From positions 558,001 through 622,000 of the forward strand of contig JAGPYM010000022.1 of assembly GCA_020736575.1 (NCBI GenBank): 64,000 bases of DNA. The letters run 5' to 3'. Of this stretch, positions 22,341-32,843 are shown in pieces. The translations under genes and the position numbers were made by a program. Source of the stretch: Thelonectria olida. Its lineage: Eukaryota > Ascomycota > Sordariomycetes > Hypocreales > Nectriaceae. Numbering within the stretch: position 1 is the first letter of the stretch; each line of letters begins with the position of its first letter. The notes below the pieces were generated by a model, which had not been told where the DNA came from, searched no databases, and saw only the letters and a list, made by a program, of their open reading frames with translations.

Positions 22341-22387
22341 GGAGCCTTGATATCCGAGCGGGCATACAACGGTAACAATGGCAGTGA

Positions 22388-22860
22388 TGTCACGCCCAAA
22401 GGGGAATTGCGATAAAAGGGAAAGTACGGTGGCCGAATCACGAAACCAACGGGTGCGGAACTTGCATTAGTATGACTTCTCTCCTGTATGGTGCCTCTTG
22501 GGCCTATCAACCATAACAGTCCAAATCGGAAGACAAAACGGACGTGGTGGGGGGAAGGGGGGGCAGAAGTGAACGGGACTGTTCGCGATGTGCATGGATG
22601 AAGGTGAACGCTGCGGTGCAAGCCTGTGTGGCTGATAAGGCTGCAAGAAAAGGCCGAGGAAACAGGGTTGAGTGGTGTAAGGGTTTCGCATCCAGATCTA
22701 GTGTAGGCTTTATTAAGGAAGGAGATCAAACATAATTACAGTATAGGTCTACAAGATGTAGCGCAAGGAAAGAAAGAAAGGGGACTAATGAGCTACTCGT
22801 ACTCCGGGTAAGAATAGATGTACCACATGGTCTCGTGGTTTCGTACACCTAGTGATAACA
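22388..22860 (-). repeat. Candidate solo LTR, about 470 bp
   Basis: On the minus strand it begins TGTTATCACTAGGTG and ends GGGCGTGACA, a start and end pattern I associate with fungal LTRs. It interrupts the Copia integrase frame. AGTGA occurs just outside the left end and again 5 bp inside the right end, so the exact limits and the target-site duplication are uncertain. Confidence 0.4.
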
Positions 22861-23103
22861 TTCTACTCCATCCGCAGCTGATCCATGGATTCGATGGGTG
22901 AGGCGACAACAAACCCGGCTGAACGGGGTTAAAACCCAAGAATAGAGGTCCTGAATCGGACTCCATCGGTGGACCTGGCAGTGTCCCTGTTTCGTCTTAG
23001 GGTCCCTGCTTTGTCACCAAAACACCTACCCGCCCCGCCAGTAGAATTGCCATCAAGCCTAAAGCGGACAGGAGACTTTGATTGAACATTTGACGAGCGT
23101 TCT
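22861..23103. other. No gene seen
   Basis: Short anonymous stretch, probably the 3' side of the next gene. Confidence 0.4.
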
Positions 23104-23610
23104 TCACTCATGGCTCGTTGTGCATCTCTCATCCCCGCCGCATCCAAGCAAAGCAGCAGCCTTGCCCCCATAATACTGAGGCTCAGTCACAGGCCCTCGT
23201 TCTGGTGTTGCTGTGTGTGCCAACTCTGGTTGCGGCTCCGGTACAGTTCCGTCAGAGAGGCTGCCGCTCCATTGCGCCTTCTCGTCGAGCTTCTCGTTGG
23301 CAGTGTGCTTGTCCCGCGGGCGCACGACGGCGTCCTGCCTGCTCATGCGGCGGTCGAGAGCACGGTCGAGCTTGGCGCCGAGGGCGAGCTTCTGCATGTT
23401 GTCTGCCTTCTCCTCACTGAGGACGACGCGCTGGGAGGAGAGGGCCTTGTTCTCCATGCGGTCGAGGCGGGAGGCGATGTCGCGGATTTCATTGGTGGCG
23501 GAGCCGTTCGCCCTGACTGCGAGAGCAAACCAGGGAGCGGCGACACTGTAGGTGCTGAAGTGCATCGATGTGCGGGCCTGTGTGCGAGAGGACGTGGTGT
23601 TAGCGGGCAT
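23104..23610 (-). CDS. Unrecognised 168-residue protein
   Basis: Minus-strand frame from ATG to stop. The first 40 residues include an aliphatic stretch (VAAPWFALAV) that could be a weak signal or anchor. Residues 40-110 are a charged, probably helical segment (IRDIASRLDRMENKALSSQ, EEKADNMQKLALGAKLDRA). The tail is proline/glutamate-rich (GTVPEPQPELAHTATPERGP) with a glycine-rich end. Long overlapping frames on the other strand have the composition of shadows. No family recognised. Confidence 0.5.
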   Translation of the reverse strand: MPANTTSSRTQARTSMHFSTYSVAAPWFALAVRANGSATNEIRDIASRLDRMENKALSSQRVVLSEEKADNMQKLALGAKLDRALDRRMSRQDAVVRPRDKHTANEKLDEKAQWSGSLSDGTVPEPQPELAHTATPERGPVTEPQYYGGKAAALLGCGGDERCTTSHE

Positions 23611-24162
23611 CGTTGCAGTGCGTTGTCAAGATAATTGAACTGTGGGTTAGTGATGGTTGAACTTGGTGGAAGAGGGAATGTGACGGATGAGATTACTAGA
23701 TGGTAGAGCAAAAAGGGGAGGGAACAATATGTGCATGATCTTTGGAGAGACGCTGTTCAAAGTCAGGCGTGCCTTTTTGCTTTTTTTCTTTGGAATCTGG
23801 ATTGGTATTATTGCAGATGGGAAATGGGTGAGGACAGCGGCGAGGCGGAGATAATGGATTCAAACATGCTGGTAGGCAATCAATTCCAGAGACCAAACCC
23901 GACCAAACCGAAGCGCCATGGTTGCTGGCAAAACCTAGGTAGCACTGGACATGCGCTAGGCGGGCGGTAGTATCGGTAGACCTCGTGGTCTAACAACGGC
24001 GACGATCTTTGGTTCAGGATGATAGTTTATGCAATGATGGCCGTTGACATGTGGCTGGGTGTTGGTATCTCCGGTACTAATAAGCCTGGAGGGACTAGAA
24101 GCTCTGGGTGATTTGGTGTCGGGCGGGTACTCGCTCGTCACGTCAAGCACACTCAGACTAAC

Positions 24163-24804
24163 TAATCATGTGTGAAGTGAAGTGAATTTTATGTCGCCCA
24201 GGACACAACCCATAGCCTTTGCGCTAAGCTGCTTACGTTTCATACAATTCTTCCATAATCACCCAAAGCCCCACAATTTTACTTTTACTGACTGGTCCAA
24301 TCTAGTGTACATGCCATAACAGGCCTCCTTGAAGACCAATTTCTCCAAGTGTTCAGCATCCTAACCTCAGCAGCTAAAGCACGGTCTGTCAAAATGAGAT
24401 TGTACGATATTAGTAGGATTTGATCTGAATAGTTAGTGTGCCTGAGACTTCTTGTCCATGTCAAGCCTCCCCATTGCATTGTGAATTTGATTGTCGCCTG
24501 TACTGTCTGCATATTTGGCGCCCATTTGTCCCCATTAGATGCTGCCTTTCCTCTCAAGAACGAGAGGTTTCCCATCTTTATCTGTGAGCATCGTAGCATG
24601 CCTTCCCGGAGGTTGATCCAAAACCTTGTTGCTGCTTGCACATGCCGTTCCCATGCCGGTTGGATACTAGCTTCGGCCTCTACCGCCGCTGTTGCCACGG
24701 TCCGGAAAGCTCCCGTGATCGCCTGTGCTCCGACCATCTGTGCCTCGTCCAGCCAAGCGGCTTCTCTAACGCCGCATGAGTGCGCCCACACTAATCATGT
24801 GTGC
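24163..24804 (-). mobile_element. 5'-truncated LINE copy with 13-bp target-site duplication
   Basis: The minus-strand frame (24285-24791) resembles the Tad ORF2 region between reverse transcriptase and RNase H (AQAITGAFRTVATAAVEAEASI, ERHVQAATRFWINLREGML). The direct repeat CTAATCATGTGTG occurs just left of the fragment (about 24163-24175) and just right (about 24792-24804), a classic duplication from target-primed integration. The 3' end on the minus strand carries a short CACTT tail. Confidence 0.75.
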
Positions 24805-26186
24805 GTATATAATCGCTTTCAGTGGTAAGATTTGGGTTGTGATTTCATAATCGGCTGATGTATGAGTCGTTTCTTGAATATTGGTTTTGAGGGGTTAACG
24901 CGAGGGACGGGCCGTCCGAGAGTGGAATAGAGCGTGTACTGGTTGGTTGTTAACCTGTGTCGGTGAATTCGTTCGTGATCGCCAAGCAGAGCCATGATGC
25001 TGACCGACTGGGTCAAGCCAGAACAAGATAGACGACCCCTGCTGGTGCCACCGTTGTCGGTGTCTCTTTCTGCATCGTATTGTGTGGCACGCAAGCGGCA
25101 TTTGCCGGGGAGGGAGAGGCAGGAGTGTTGCGCCGCGCTGAGAGAGGGAATCAGAAAACACTCCCCCCCACACGTGCCCGCGTGACGGCTCGCCTTCTAA
25201 GCTGTGCTAGCGTTTTGAGCCGAGCGGTTGCCCCTCGCTCCTCACCCGCGATATGAGCAAACTAGAATGGCGCAGGGCAATGAAGTCAAGTGCCGATGAC
25301 CTGTGTCTGTGCGGCAGAACGATAGTGTGATGGAAAGTTCCGTGAGAATACTCCCACGGATCCTCGGATCCGTGCTTGTGTAGCAGCCAGGGTGGGGATT
25401 TCCTGCCGGCAATCATTTCAGGGCGGCAGGGCGGGCCTACTCTACCGCCCTGATTCGCTAGAACGAATGCACGAATGCGGCATGTTTCTGTGCCCTGTCA
25501 ATGAACGGCAACTTCCGTTCTGCTCCCCTGCTCCAACCATCCATGGAAATTGATGGGGTCTATATACAGTGGTTTTCCTTTTGGGATCGCTGAGGAGCGC
25601 TGGCATTCCCTATTCTGCGACTGTGATCCTTCGCGGTGGGAGCGCTGTGGTCGCCGCCGCTCGAGTCACTCCGCGTTGCGGTGTTTGGACGCCCGGTCCA
25701 GGTGGTCAAGTCGTAACAGTTCCCCCAACCATGGGACGCTGTGTACCGCGAGCCAACTGACCCGGCTTCGGAGCTGAGTGACTCGTATTTTCAAGAGACA
25801 CGGATGTAACGCTACCCCTACATATCTAGGGTCTGCGGTTAGGCGTAATCAATCTTGTTCAATCAGCGCTGCCCATAGATCAAATGCAATTAAACAAACT
25901 CCCAAACAAATCAATCAAATAGGCTAGAAAGCTATTTCAAATCAAACAAACAGAAAATCCCGGATTTGAAATGCCATTTGATATATTTGACATCCAGTAA
26001 CTACAAGAAGGAAATCTGTGCTTGTGGCCTACCTGGGACCTACTACCGTGCTTGAGCGGTTCGAGTAACCCGACCAATCAGAGTCAGTTATTGTCTAGAA
26101 GCTCTGTTAGTGAGCTACCTCCCATCATCATTTAAAGCCACCCTCAAAAAGTAGTTTCCTAACTGCTCCACTGATTCCCCCTTAAA
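24805..26186. other. Long region without a supported gene
   Basis: GC-rich up to about 25800, then AT-rich with runs of AAACAAA near 25890-25960. Short frames on both strands lack motifs. The right end may be the 5' terminal part of the hAT-3 relic. Confidence 0.45.
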
Positions 26187-27495
26187 TTGACCAGAACGGC
26201 GCGTTTTGGGATTTTGTTTATTTCTCTCGACGCGTGTCGAAATTTGGTCTCACAAACGCCCAAACCAACTGTACCATGCTGCCTTCTCCACCATCCTCCG
26301 CCTTTGCTCTTCTTCGACCGCCGAGGAACTTGTCAAGTCAACTCGAATCAACAACGCAAACGGCATTGCCTGACAATCTCACCGTCGCAGATCTCCCCGC
26401 AAGCGGTATGGAGGAACAAGCATTATATTTTGGAAGAGTCCTTGTGCCGAAAGGGCTCGAAGAGCCGAAAGAGCTGGATCAAGCATCACGGATTTTTTCT
26501 TGTTGAGATAGACGCTAATGACAGCCCGTTGAACCCTTACTGGGCATGTCGTCAGTGCGACGCGAAGGGCTAGCCCGAGTTCTTCGCCGCCACTGCCACC
26601 AGCTCAGCCGCTGACCACCTCCGCAAGTACGGTGATAAGTGTACCACGAGCTTGGGCGTCGCTGACCGAGTGCAGGTGTCACAGGATCTTTGAGGGCAGT
26701 CCTGGCGCCGACACAGATCTATCTGCCTCGACCGACGACTCTGTTCCTCCCAAGCGACCACGCTTGCAATACCGCGCCGTGCCACGAGCCAAGGTCAGGA
26801 TGATCCAAGTACTAAGCCTAGGGCTTCTGATTAACACCAATATTCCCTTTTCTTTCTTTTCCGATCCATTCTTTGAACAACTCGCCTGGCAACTTGATCC
26901 TCATCTGTCAGGCCAGGTGCCATGGAGCCGGCAATCGATGAGCCGTCTGCTAGATGACATGTTTGAGTCTAAGAAGGATGAGGTCAAGCAGGAGCTTTCA
27001 GACGCCATCACCAAGATTCATCTCGGATTTGACCTATGGACCTCACCCAATCGGTATGCTATGATGGCAGTAACGGCTCACTTTCTCGACCGCCAGGGCC
27101 AGCACGAGTCACGCCTAGTGGCACTTCGACGCCAGCTCGGGTGCCAAGTGGGGAAAACCTCGCTGTAACGCTTTCGCAAGTCGTGCAGGAATGGGGGATA
27201 GAGGATCGAGTTGGGACAGTGATCTCGGACAATGTATCCTCAAATGACAACTGCCTCCAAAACTTCTACCGACGTCTCGACCTAGACATGACACCAGCGG
27301 ATATTCGGGCAAGACGCATGCGCTGTTATGGACACATCTTGAACCTAGTGGCTGGGTCGTCTTCTTCGACTAGTTACCGTAAGGGCAAGACTGCAAATCT
27401 GGTTGAGGCCGGTGGCGTCTACAAGAATCTCCACGAGGCACTGACCGTCACGAACCAAAAGATGAATGAAACTACAGCTATCTGGAGGTAGGCTA
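26187..27495 (+). pseudogene. hAT-3: decayed hAT transposase fragment
   Basis: Pieces in three frames. 26480-26575 has a BED-like start (FFLVEIDANDSPLNPYWACRQCDAKG, ended by a stop), about 26800-27165 has VPWSRQSMSRLLDDMF and KIHLGFDLWTSPNRYAM, the fungal hAT signature, and about 27150-27490 has GTVISDNVSSNDN and MRCYGHILNLV. The C-terminal dimerisation domain is absent. Frameshifts and stops leave no usable protein. Confidence 0.78.
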
Positions 27496-27573
27496 ACCCT
27501 CCCAAGAGGCAGCACAAGCTGTAGTTGGGTCATTTTCGTCTGTGGGTATTCTAGTCGTGCAGATAGCACGGGG

Positions 27574-28633
27574 TTACAGGTCCGGTAGCTTCTTCCCCTC
27601 TTGCTCCTTTAGCTTGTACCTATCTGGAAGTTCCCATGGAGGTAAAACGTCAAAGACTGCCACATCTCCTTCAACATCATACAATTTATGTTCGCCCGGC
27701 GGGTAAGGTCTTTCAATCTGGTACCCGATGTGGCGCGCCATTCTGTCAATGTAGCTGTTGGCCTCGGGGAAGTAGTATGGCAGCTGTCTCCTCCAGTAGC
27801 CCTTCGGCCAGTCCTCGTCGAGATAAAACTTTTTCACATCCTCGACGTGCAAGGTGCCCGGTCCATTCTTGCCATGCCTACCCAGCATGCCAAACATATT
27901 GGCGTACTGGGCAAGAGAGCAGATGGCTCCGTTGTTACCGAACCTGAAGTTGGGATTCGTGGCTTTGGAGTCGTTGTGGCGCCGGTGATGGTGCTCCGCA
28001 GTGTCCTCCAGAGTCAAGGTCTCACCGTCCTTCGAGGCCGAGAGCAGTTGTTTGAGCAATGTCTTATTCAGGTTGACATTATCTCCTACCCCTCGGTCAT
28101 TGCGAGTCGGAGCTGCGAGGCAGTTGATCTTGAACTGGACGGCATCGTCGGCGAACATATCGAGGTTGATGCGCGGGCCAGGATGCTCTTTGCGGGTAGG
28201 GCCAAGCACAGTCTGAATCTAAAAGACCTGTTAGAGCACTGGCTTCAGAGGGGTTTGAGAAGTTACTTACGTTGTCATCCCCAAAGTTCCATACCACACG
28301 TGCAGCTTGGGCTATCTCATCGTAGCTAATGTTGCGGCCAGAACGGTTGATGAATCCTCTGTTTGCCAGTGTATTGACGCCAGGGCACGAAGATCGCCGA
28401 TAATAACCATGCCCGGAACCATTGACATGCTTCTCGTAGTAGTGGTTCTTCTCATCCCATTCAAACGGCTCCTTGTACGGAACGGGATTGTGGGGGTCAG
28501 GAATAAAGAGATCATTGTGGCCGATGGCCTTTTGTCTCTGTGCCCCGAAAGTCGGGTGATTGGAGGGAGGGAAAGCGAAGGTGAAGGGACTAGAGGCCGC
28601 GAAAAGCAGCAGAAGCTTGATAGTAGAACTCAT
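27574..28633 (-). CDS. Secreted heme-thiolate peroxidase (chloroperoxidase/unspecific peroxygenase family)
   Basis: Two exons, 28633-28271 and 28212-27574, with an intron of 58 nt (donor GTAAGTAAC, acceptor TTCAG), giving 333 residues. The start is the ATG at 28633 because it opens a clear signal peptide (SSTIKLLLLFAASSPFTFA). The mature protein has SSCPGVNTLANRGFINRSGRNI near residue 80, the family's heme-binding cysteine region (more usually PCP), and further on LEDTAEHHHRRHND, matching the position of the acid-base Glu/His/Asp motif in altered form. Enzymes of this family use peroxide to halogenate or oxygenate organic substrates outside the cell. In some species they belong to secondary-metabolite clusters, but no such cluster is visible here. 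Confidence 0.85.
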
Positions 28634-30068
28634 TATGATGATGATGTGTGGCATGGTCTGATAATGCCCCAACTTGTAAACCAGACAGAGCATGAGCGGA
28701 TTGATGTGCCCACGCACGTCTTGGGTATTTGAAGGAAATACAGCTAGTGGAAACAATCCTCCGAAGTTCCGATATATCGATTTGCGGCTGAGGATCTCAT
28801 GTCACTTGGCTCGGCATATGTCTCATTCGCCAATATCACATGTTCGTGGTTGCAGGCTTAATCACATGAAAGGAAAAAAAAACGCACGGAGCGATTTTTG
28901 GAATGGCATCCGCTGTTAAGCCTTCGAAGCATAGGGTCTCGTGGCATCACAAACCAGGCCAGGGTCCTGGAGGACGGACCATTGCGGGACTATGATCTGT
29001 CTTGAGCCAAATGCTCGCTGAGCCATAGTAAGGATTACAGTCCGTCCGTTCGTCGTCAACGCCATCAAAACTTTGACTAGACGGCTTGCTTTTGCGAGAA
29101 CTTTGATTTCCGAATACGAGGCTCGGGGCAGCAACCTAGCATCCCTTACGACGCGATGACGATCTCTAGTGGGAAGTGAGCGTCACGGACAGAGACAGCA
29201 AGCCTTTGGCATGCACGTTTACAAGCAACTTAAGTAAATCTTACGACGTAGAGCCTGGTCCGCTGATAGGGAGTGTCTCGTTACATCCTCAATGTAAATA
29301 AATATGCAGGACCGAGTCTACATGTGAGAGGGCGGATTTATAGAGCAAATTTCTATTAGTAGGTTAAGAATAGGCTTAATAGACGCTGCTCGAGTGGTTG
29401 TCCATTAAATATTCCAACCCTAAACAGTCCGGCATGTGAAACAGACTGTATTACGCAAACTTTACAGCTCGTAAATGCGAGTGTCAGCCGGTAACAATTG
29501 GTATCACAGGACCAGGCTAACGAGCTGGAACCCCATGTAAGCAAACTCCAAAGATACGAAACGCTCAATGTCAGGGAGCCAATAGGATAGATAGATTATA
29601 TTTTGTCCGGAGGAAAGTTATTAATCCTATTGGTTCCCTGATATTGATTGAGTTTGAATGGATGTCGGTTGAATAACGTTGAGTGGTTCGTATCCCTGGC
29701 AAACTCTATATGCAAACGGCGGAACGTGCTAGATCTCCAGCATGCGTCACGGGCTTTCCCGTCGTCGCATTGGGGGTTACTCATCTATCTCCGGGTGTCG
29801 CTTGTTCAGAGGCTAGGTTCCACGGCGAAGGTGATGGGTTGACCTCCGTCATGTCTCTGGGCGATAGCACATGAGTAGATAGACGTGTTCCCCTCGCAAG
29901 AAAGGCGCGGTGAGAAGAAATTTAATGAAAAGTCAACCAGAAAACGGAAAGCTGAGAAGTAGGAGCTGTGATACAAAAACGCGACCGGGACCGCCATATT
30001 TACCCTCGACATTGGTCAACCCAGATCAACCATTTAACCACAGCCTAAAGCTTATCGTTTGAACCAAG
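28634..30068. other. Intergenic region, no supported gene
   Basis: Promoter side of the peroxidase gene, then anonymous sequence with an 18-bp inverted repeat at 29571-29641. Confidence 0.45.
29571..29641. repeat. Inverted repeat, 18-bp arms with 35-bp spacer
   Basis: Left arm TCAGGGAGCCAATAGGAT (29571-29588) and right arm ATCCTATTGGTTCCCTGA (29624-29641) are reverse complements except for one base. It could be a tiny foldback element or a hairpin. Confidence 0.7.
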
Positions 30069-30221
30069 ATGGGTGCTCTTCTCATAATCCTCGGAACTGT
30101 TGCCTGCGCTGGAGCTCTTACTCTCAGCGACAGCCCTCCATCATCTATTTCCGAAGAAGTTCCCGCGGGCCAAGCCGCTGACATAGGATTGCCTTCACCT
30201 ACTGAGTTCACTCTGCCGTGA
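30069..30221 (+). CDS. Possible small secreted peptide, 50 residues
   Basis: A short frame with a good start context (CCAAGATGG) encodes a hydrophobic leader (MGALLIILGTVACAGALTL) followed by a polar, proline-rich tail with no cysteines. Signal-peptide-like leaders can occur by chance and no homologue is known to me. Confidence 0.3.
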   Translation: MGALLIILGTVACAGALTLSDSPPSSISEEVPAGQAADIGLPSPTEFTLP

Positions 30222-30994
30222 GCTAGCTGAGCCTGGGGCCCTTGATTCGGTCGCTCATAGCAAAAATGGGACGGGAACCCAGTTTAAGGACCCTGTTCCC
30301 GCTCCGCTACCCCACCCCGAGCAATCCGGGGAACATCGGGACCACTTTCTGGTCCTTGGCCTCCCAGTTGCCTTCATTAATCAGTCTAATCAGAATACAT
30401 CTCTAAAAGTAGAAAGCGGCTAGCCGTAAGTCTCGAACAGACACCGCCTTAGGACATACCAAGCCAAGGTCTATCCGATAATATTGACCAAACCTTGGGC
30501 TCGGGTACTCGACACAAAGGTCTATCCGAGGACCTCGAATAGGCCCCGCCTTAGGATACTGATCACGGGAATGCTGAAATCCTTCATTGACTTTCTCCCG
30601 TTTTGAACATTGACGTTAAAGGGGTTGAGAAACCCTGTCTCCCGGGAATTCGAACCCTGCCGCACACGAGCGCTGACTAACCCGACAAATGTGGGCAACA
30701 CGAATGCCTCATCTCAATTATCTGAAAACTTGTGGTCATGGATCTCCCTTCTTTATGTCAGAAACATCGAAGCCAGAGCTAACAATAGAAGATCGTGTAA
30801 GACTTGGGTAAAGGTCTCAGAGCGTTTAGCTTTACCTACGTATCAACTAATGGAGACACAGTTAGAGGTATTGGTATATTGTGCTAGAAGAAATGTCGGG
30901 GCTATGTATCCTTGATTACCCGTATATAGTAACCGTAGCTCAACTACCACCCGTTTCCTAAAGCCCATCTCCCTGTGCTACCTTGTGGTGGGAT
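30222..30994. other. No gene seen
   Basis: Contains two similar strings around CGCCTTAGGA.A and CAAGGTCTATCCGA (30440-30560), perhaps remnants of a repeat. The stretch near 30640-30665 resembles a tRNA B box on the minus strand but without a full tRNA. Confidence 0.4.
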
Positions 30995-31282
30995 TTAACA
31001 GCCCGATCCGCACGACCAGTAGTGGTCATAGCAGCTACCAAACTTGGAAGTCTTCTTGCAAGTGACGCCTCTGGTTCCCTTGGCGGAGCAGGAATGCCCA
31101 GCCGACTGAAGGGCAGCCAGAAAAGTGTCGCGGGCCTCAGTCGCCGGCAGGCTGGAACACATTTTCGTGCAATTGTAGGTGCAAGTGGTGCCAGTGTCAC
31201 CGGTAGCAGAGCAGGTCCTTTTGCAGGCCTGAACGCCGGCCACGGTAGCCAGAGCATAGACAACGTAGAGTGGGTTGACCAT
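30995..31282 (-). CDS. Small secreted cysteine-rich protein, copy 1 (95 residues)
   Basis: ATG to stop in one exon. Residues 1-19 are a signal peptide (MVNPLYVVYALATVAGVQA). The mature 76 residues hold ten cysteines, enough for five disulphide bonds, and end in WSCGSGC. The size, secretion signal and cysteine density fit fungal effector or antimicrobial proteins, but I do not recognise the family and the function is open. A close paralogue, with the ten cysteines in the same order, lies 1.27 kb away in divergent orientation (32556-32843). The leader sequences in front of the two ATGs are similar too (CCTGCTCACAGGCCAC), so the duplication included the 5' flank. Confidence 0.8.
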   Translation of the reverse strand: MVNPLYVVYALATVAGVQACKRTCSATGDTGTTCTYNCTKMCSSLPATEARDTFLAALQSAGHSCSAKGTRGVTCKKTSKFGSCYDHYWSCGSGC

Positions 31283-32555
31283 TGTGATGAGTCTAGAGGG
31301 ACGGTGGCCTGTGAGCAGGTCATGCGTATGGCATGGGGGTAGATAGGGAGGCTGGTCTTACTTGGTTATTCGAGGTGAATTCGATGTTGCGTCAGGTGTT
31401 GGCTGAGAGCGGTCTCGAGTTGGATGGGGGCGAGTTGTGATGATTCTACAAGTCAGAACGCAGAGAAGAGGATGTTTATATACCCAGGAAACTTGGTCTG
31501 TGGGGTGCTGAATGCTTTGACTTGTCGAAGGCATGCCAGGTCGAAGTCAGCGTGGCCGGCTTGTTGTCACCTGACTACCTGGTTTCCCAGCCTCGCTTGT
31601 CATGAGAAAGTAAGACGGAGGTATCCTCTCCGACCCGTGAAGGTTACATTTCAGCAAATCCGCTCTTCAAGCTGCCAATGAGATGCGTTATTCAAATGGA
31701 CCGAAGCCTTTCTGTACACTTGTATTTGATGAGGACAAGATAATCCCCCGAGCCGAGTTCCGGCGGCTTGTCTTGAACACCTTGAAACGATTTCTCAACA
31801 ACAAACGGATCCGCTTTCCCCATAATCTATGGTTTCATCGGACCAAATATCTGCCCTTGCTGACTGTTTCTTGTTTGCGAGTTTTTTCTTTATTTAAAAT
31901 AAGCTTATGTTTAATGTTACCCTATCTATCTTAACTTAGAACTTCCACCACGAAGGTATCCCAACTTAGATATGTCCACCTTCCTATTTCGTAGTGTAGA
32001 GAACCTCACTACAAAAGATCGTGAGGGAAGATCGAAGATCACCGCGGCATATGACGCCGAGTTGAAACAACAAAATAAAGCCGGAGGTGACGATCTTGTG
32101 CTTTCATTATTCGCCCTCGCATCTTACCGATGCCGCGGCCAAGTGTACGTATCATGCAGTACAGACGAAGGATTGGGCCGATTAGCTGTAATATGCCACC
32201 TGCCATTTATAGGAGCGGAGCTTCTGAAAATGTAACATTGACAGGCCGCAGAGGATACCCTCCTCCGTCTTGCTTTCTCATACCAAGCGAAGCTGCGATT
32301 TGGGAAACTAGCGAGTTGGGCGACGATTTGCGGACAAGGCCAACTTCAATGTCTTACCATTCACAGGCCAATAAGTTTCCTAAATATATAAATACCACCT
32401 TCTCCGCGCCATGACCGGTAAAACAATCACCAGTCCAGACCAACGCCTAGCGCAACGTGGATCGCATCTCGAATAATAAAGTAAGACCAGCCTTCTCATG
32501 TATGCCTATGCCATGCGCATAGCCTGCTCACAGGCCACTGTCTAGATTTATCGCA
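31283..32555. promoter_or_regulatory. Shared intergenic region between the divergent secreted-protein genes
   Basis: 1.27 kb between two start codons pointing away from each other. The last 50-60 bp before each ATG are alike (GCCAT.CGCAT..CCTGCTCACAGGCCAC), so both genes carry the same proximal promoter or leader. No other gene is supported inside. Confidence 0.5.
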
Positions 32556-32843
32556 ATGGTCAACGCCCTCTACATTATCTACGCCCTCGCCGCCGTGGCT
32601 AGCGTTGAGGCCTGTAAAAAGACCTGCACAGCCACAACCAGTTCGGGCTCGACCTGTAACTACAATTGTACCAATGCGTGCGAGTCGTACCCGACGAAGG
32701 ATGCCCGCGATGACTTTCTTGCTGCCCTCCAGAATGCTGGATATAGCTGTTCGGCTGTGGCAACGAACCGGGTGAAGTGCAAGAAGACGAGCGGCTTCGG
32801 TGGCTGCTCTGACCACCACTGGTCGTGTGGATCCGGCTGTTAA
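32556..32843 (+). CDS. Small secreted cysteine-rich protein, copy 2 (95 residues)
   Basis: Same length and layout as copy 1: signal peptide MVNALYIIYALAAVASVEA, then ten cysteines in the same spacing, with shared blocks ACK.TC.AT, YNCT, FLAALQ.AGYSCSA, KCKKTS.FG and the WSCGSGC end. Roughly three fifths of residues agree by eye, with the variable positions between the cysteines, as expected for paralogues that keep a fold. An antimicrobial or host-directed role is inference only. Confidence 0.85.
   Translation: MVNALYIIYALAAVASVEACKKTCTATTSSGSTCNYNCTNACESYPTKDARDDFLAALQNAGYSCSAVATNRVKCKKTSGFGGCSDHHWSCGSGC

Larger units (their letters stand above)
19500..22387 (-). mobile_element. Copia-type LTR retrotransposon relic
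   Basis: Minus-strand remnant retaining the end of integrase, the whole reverse transcriptase/RNase H region and a 3' terminal region. Gag, protease and most of integrase are missing. A purine-rich run (20342-20353 on the complementary strand) just after the stop codon looks like a polypurine tract, so the sequence below it should contain the 3' LTR. The outer limit of the LTR was not resolved. Confidence 0.75.

Noticed and set aside
23110..23634. 174-residue plus-strand frame opposite the gene at 23104-23610
   Set aside because: Leucine/valine/arginine-rich composition of a shadow frame; the minus-strand product looks more like a protein.
30630..30700. tRNA-like B box (GGTTCGAATTC) on the minus strand near 30640-30665
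   Set aside because: No cloverleaf can be formed and the A-box-like string is too close. At most it is a tRNA-derived SINE remnant.
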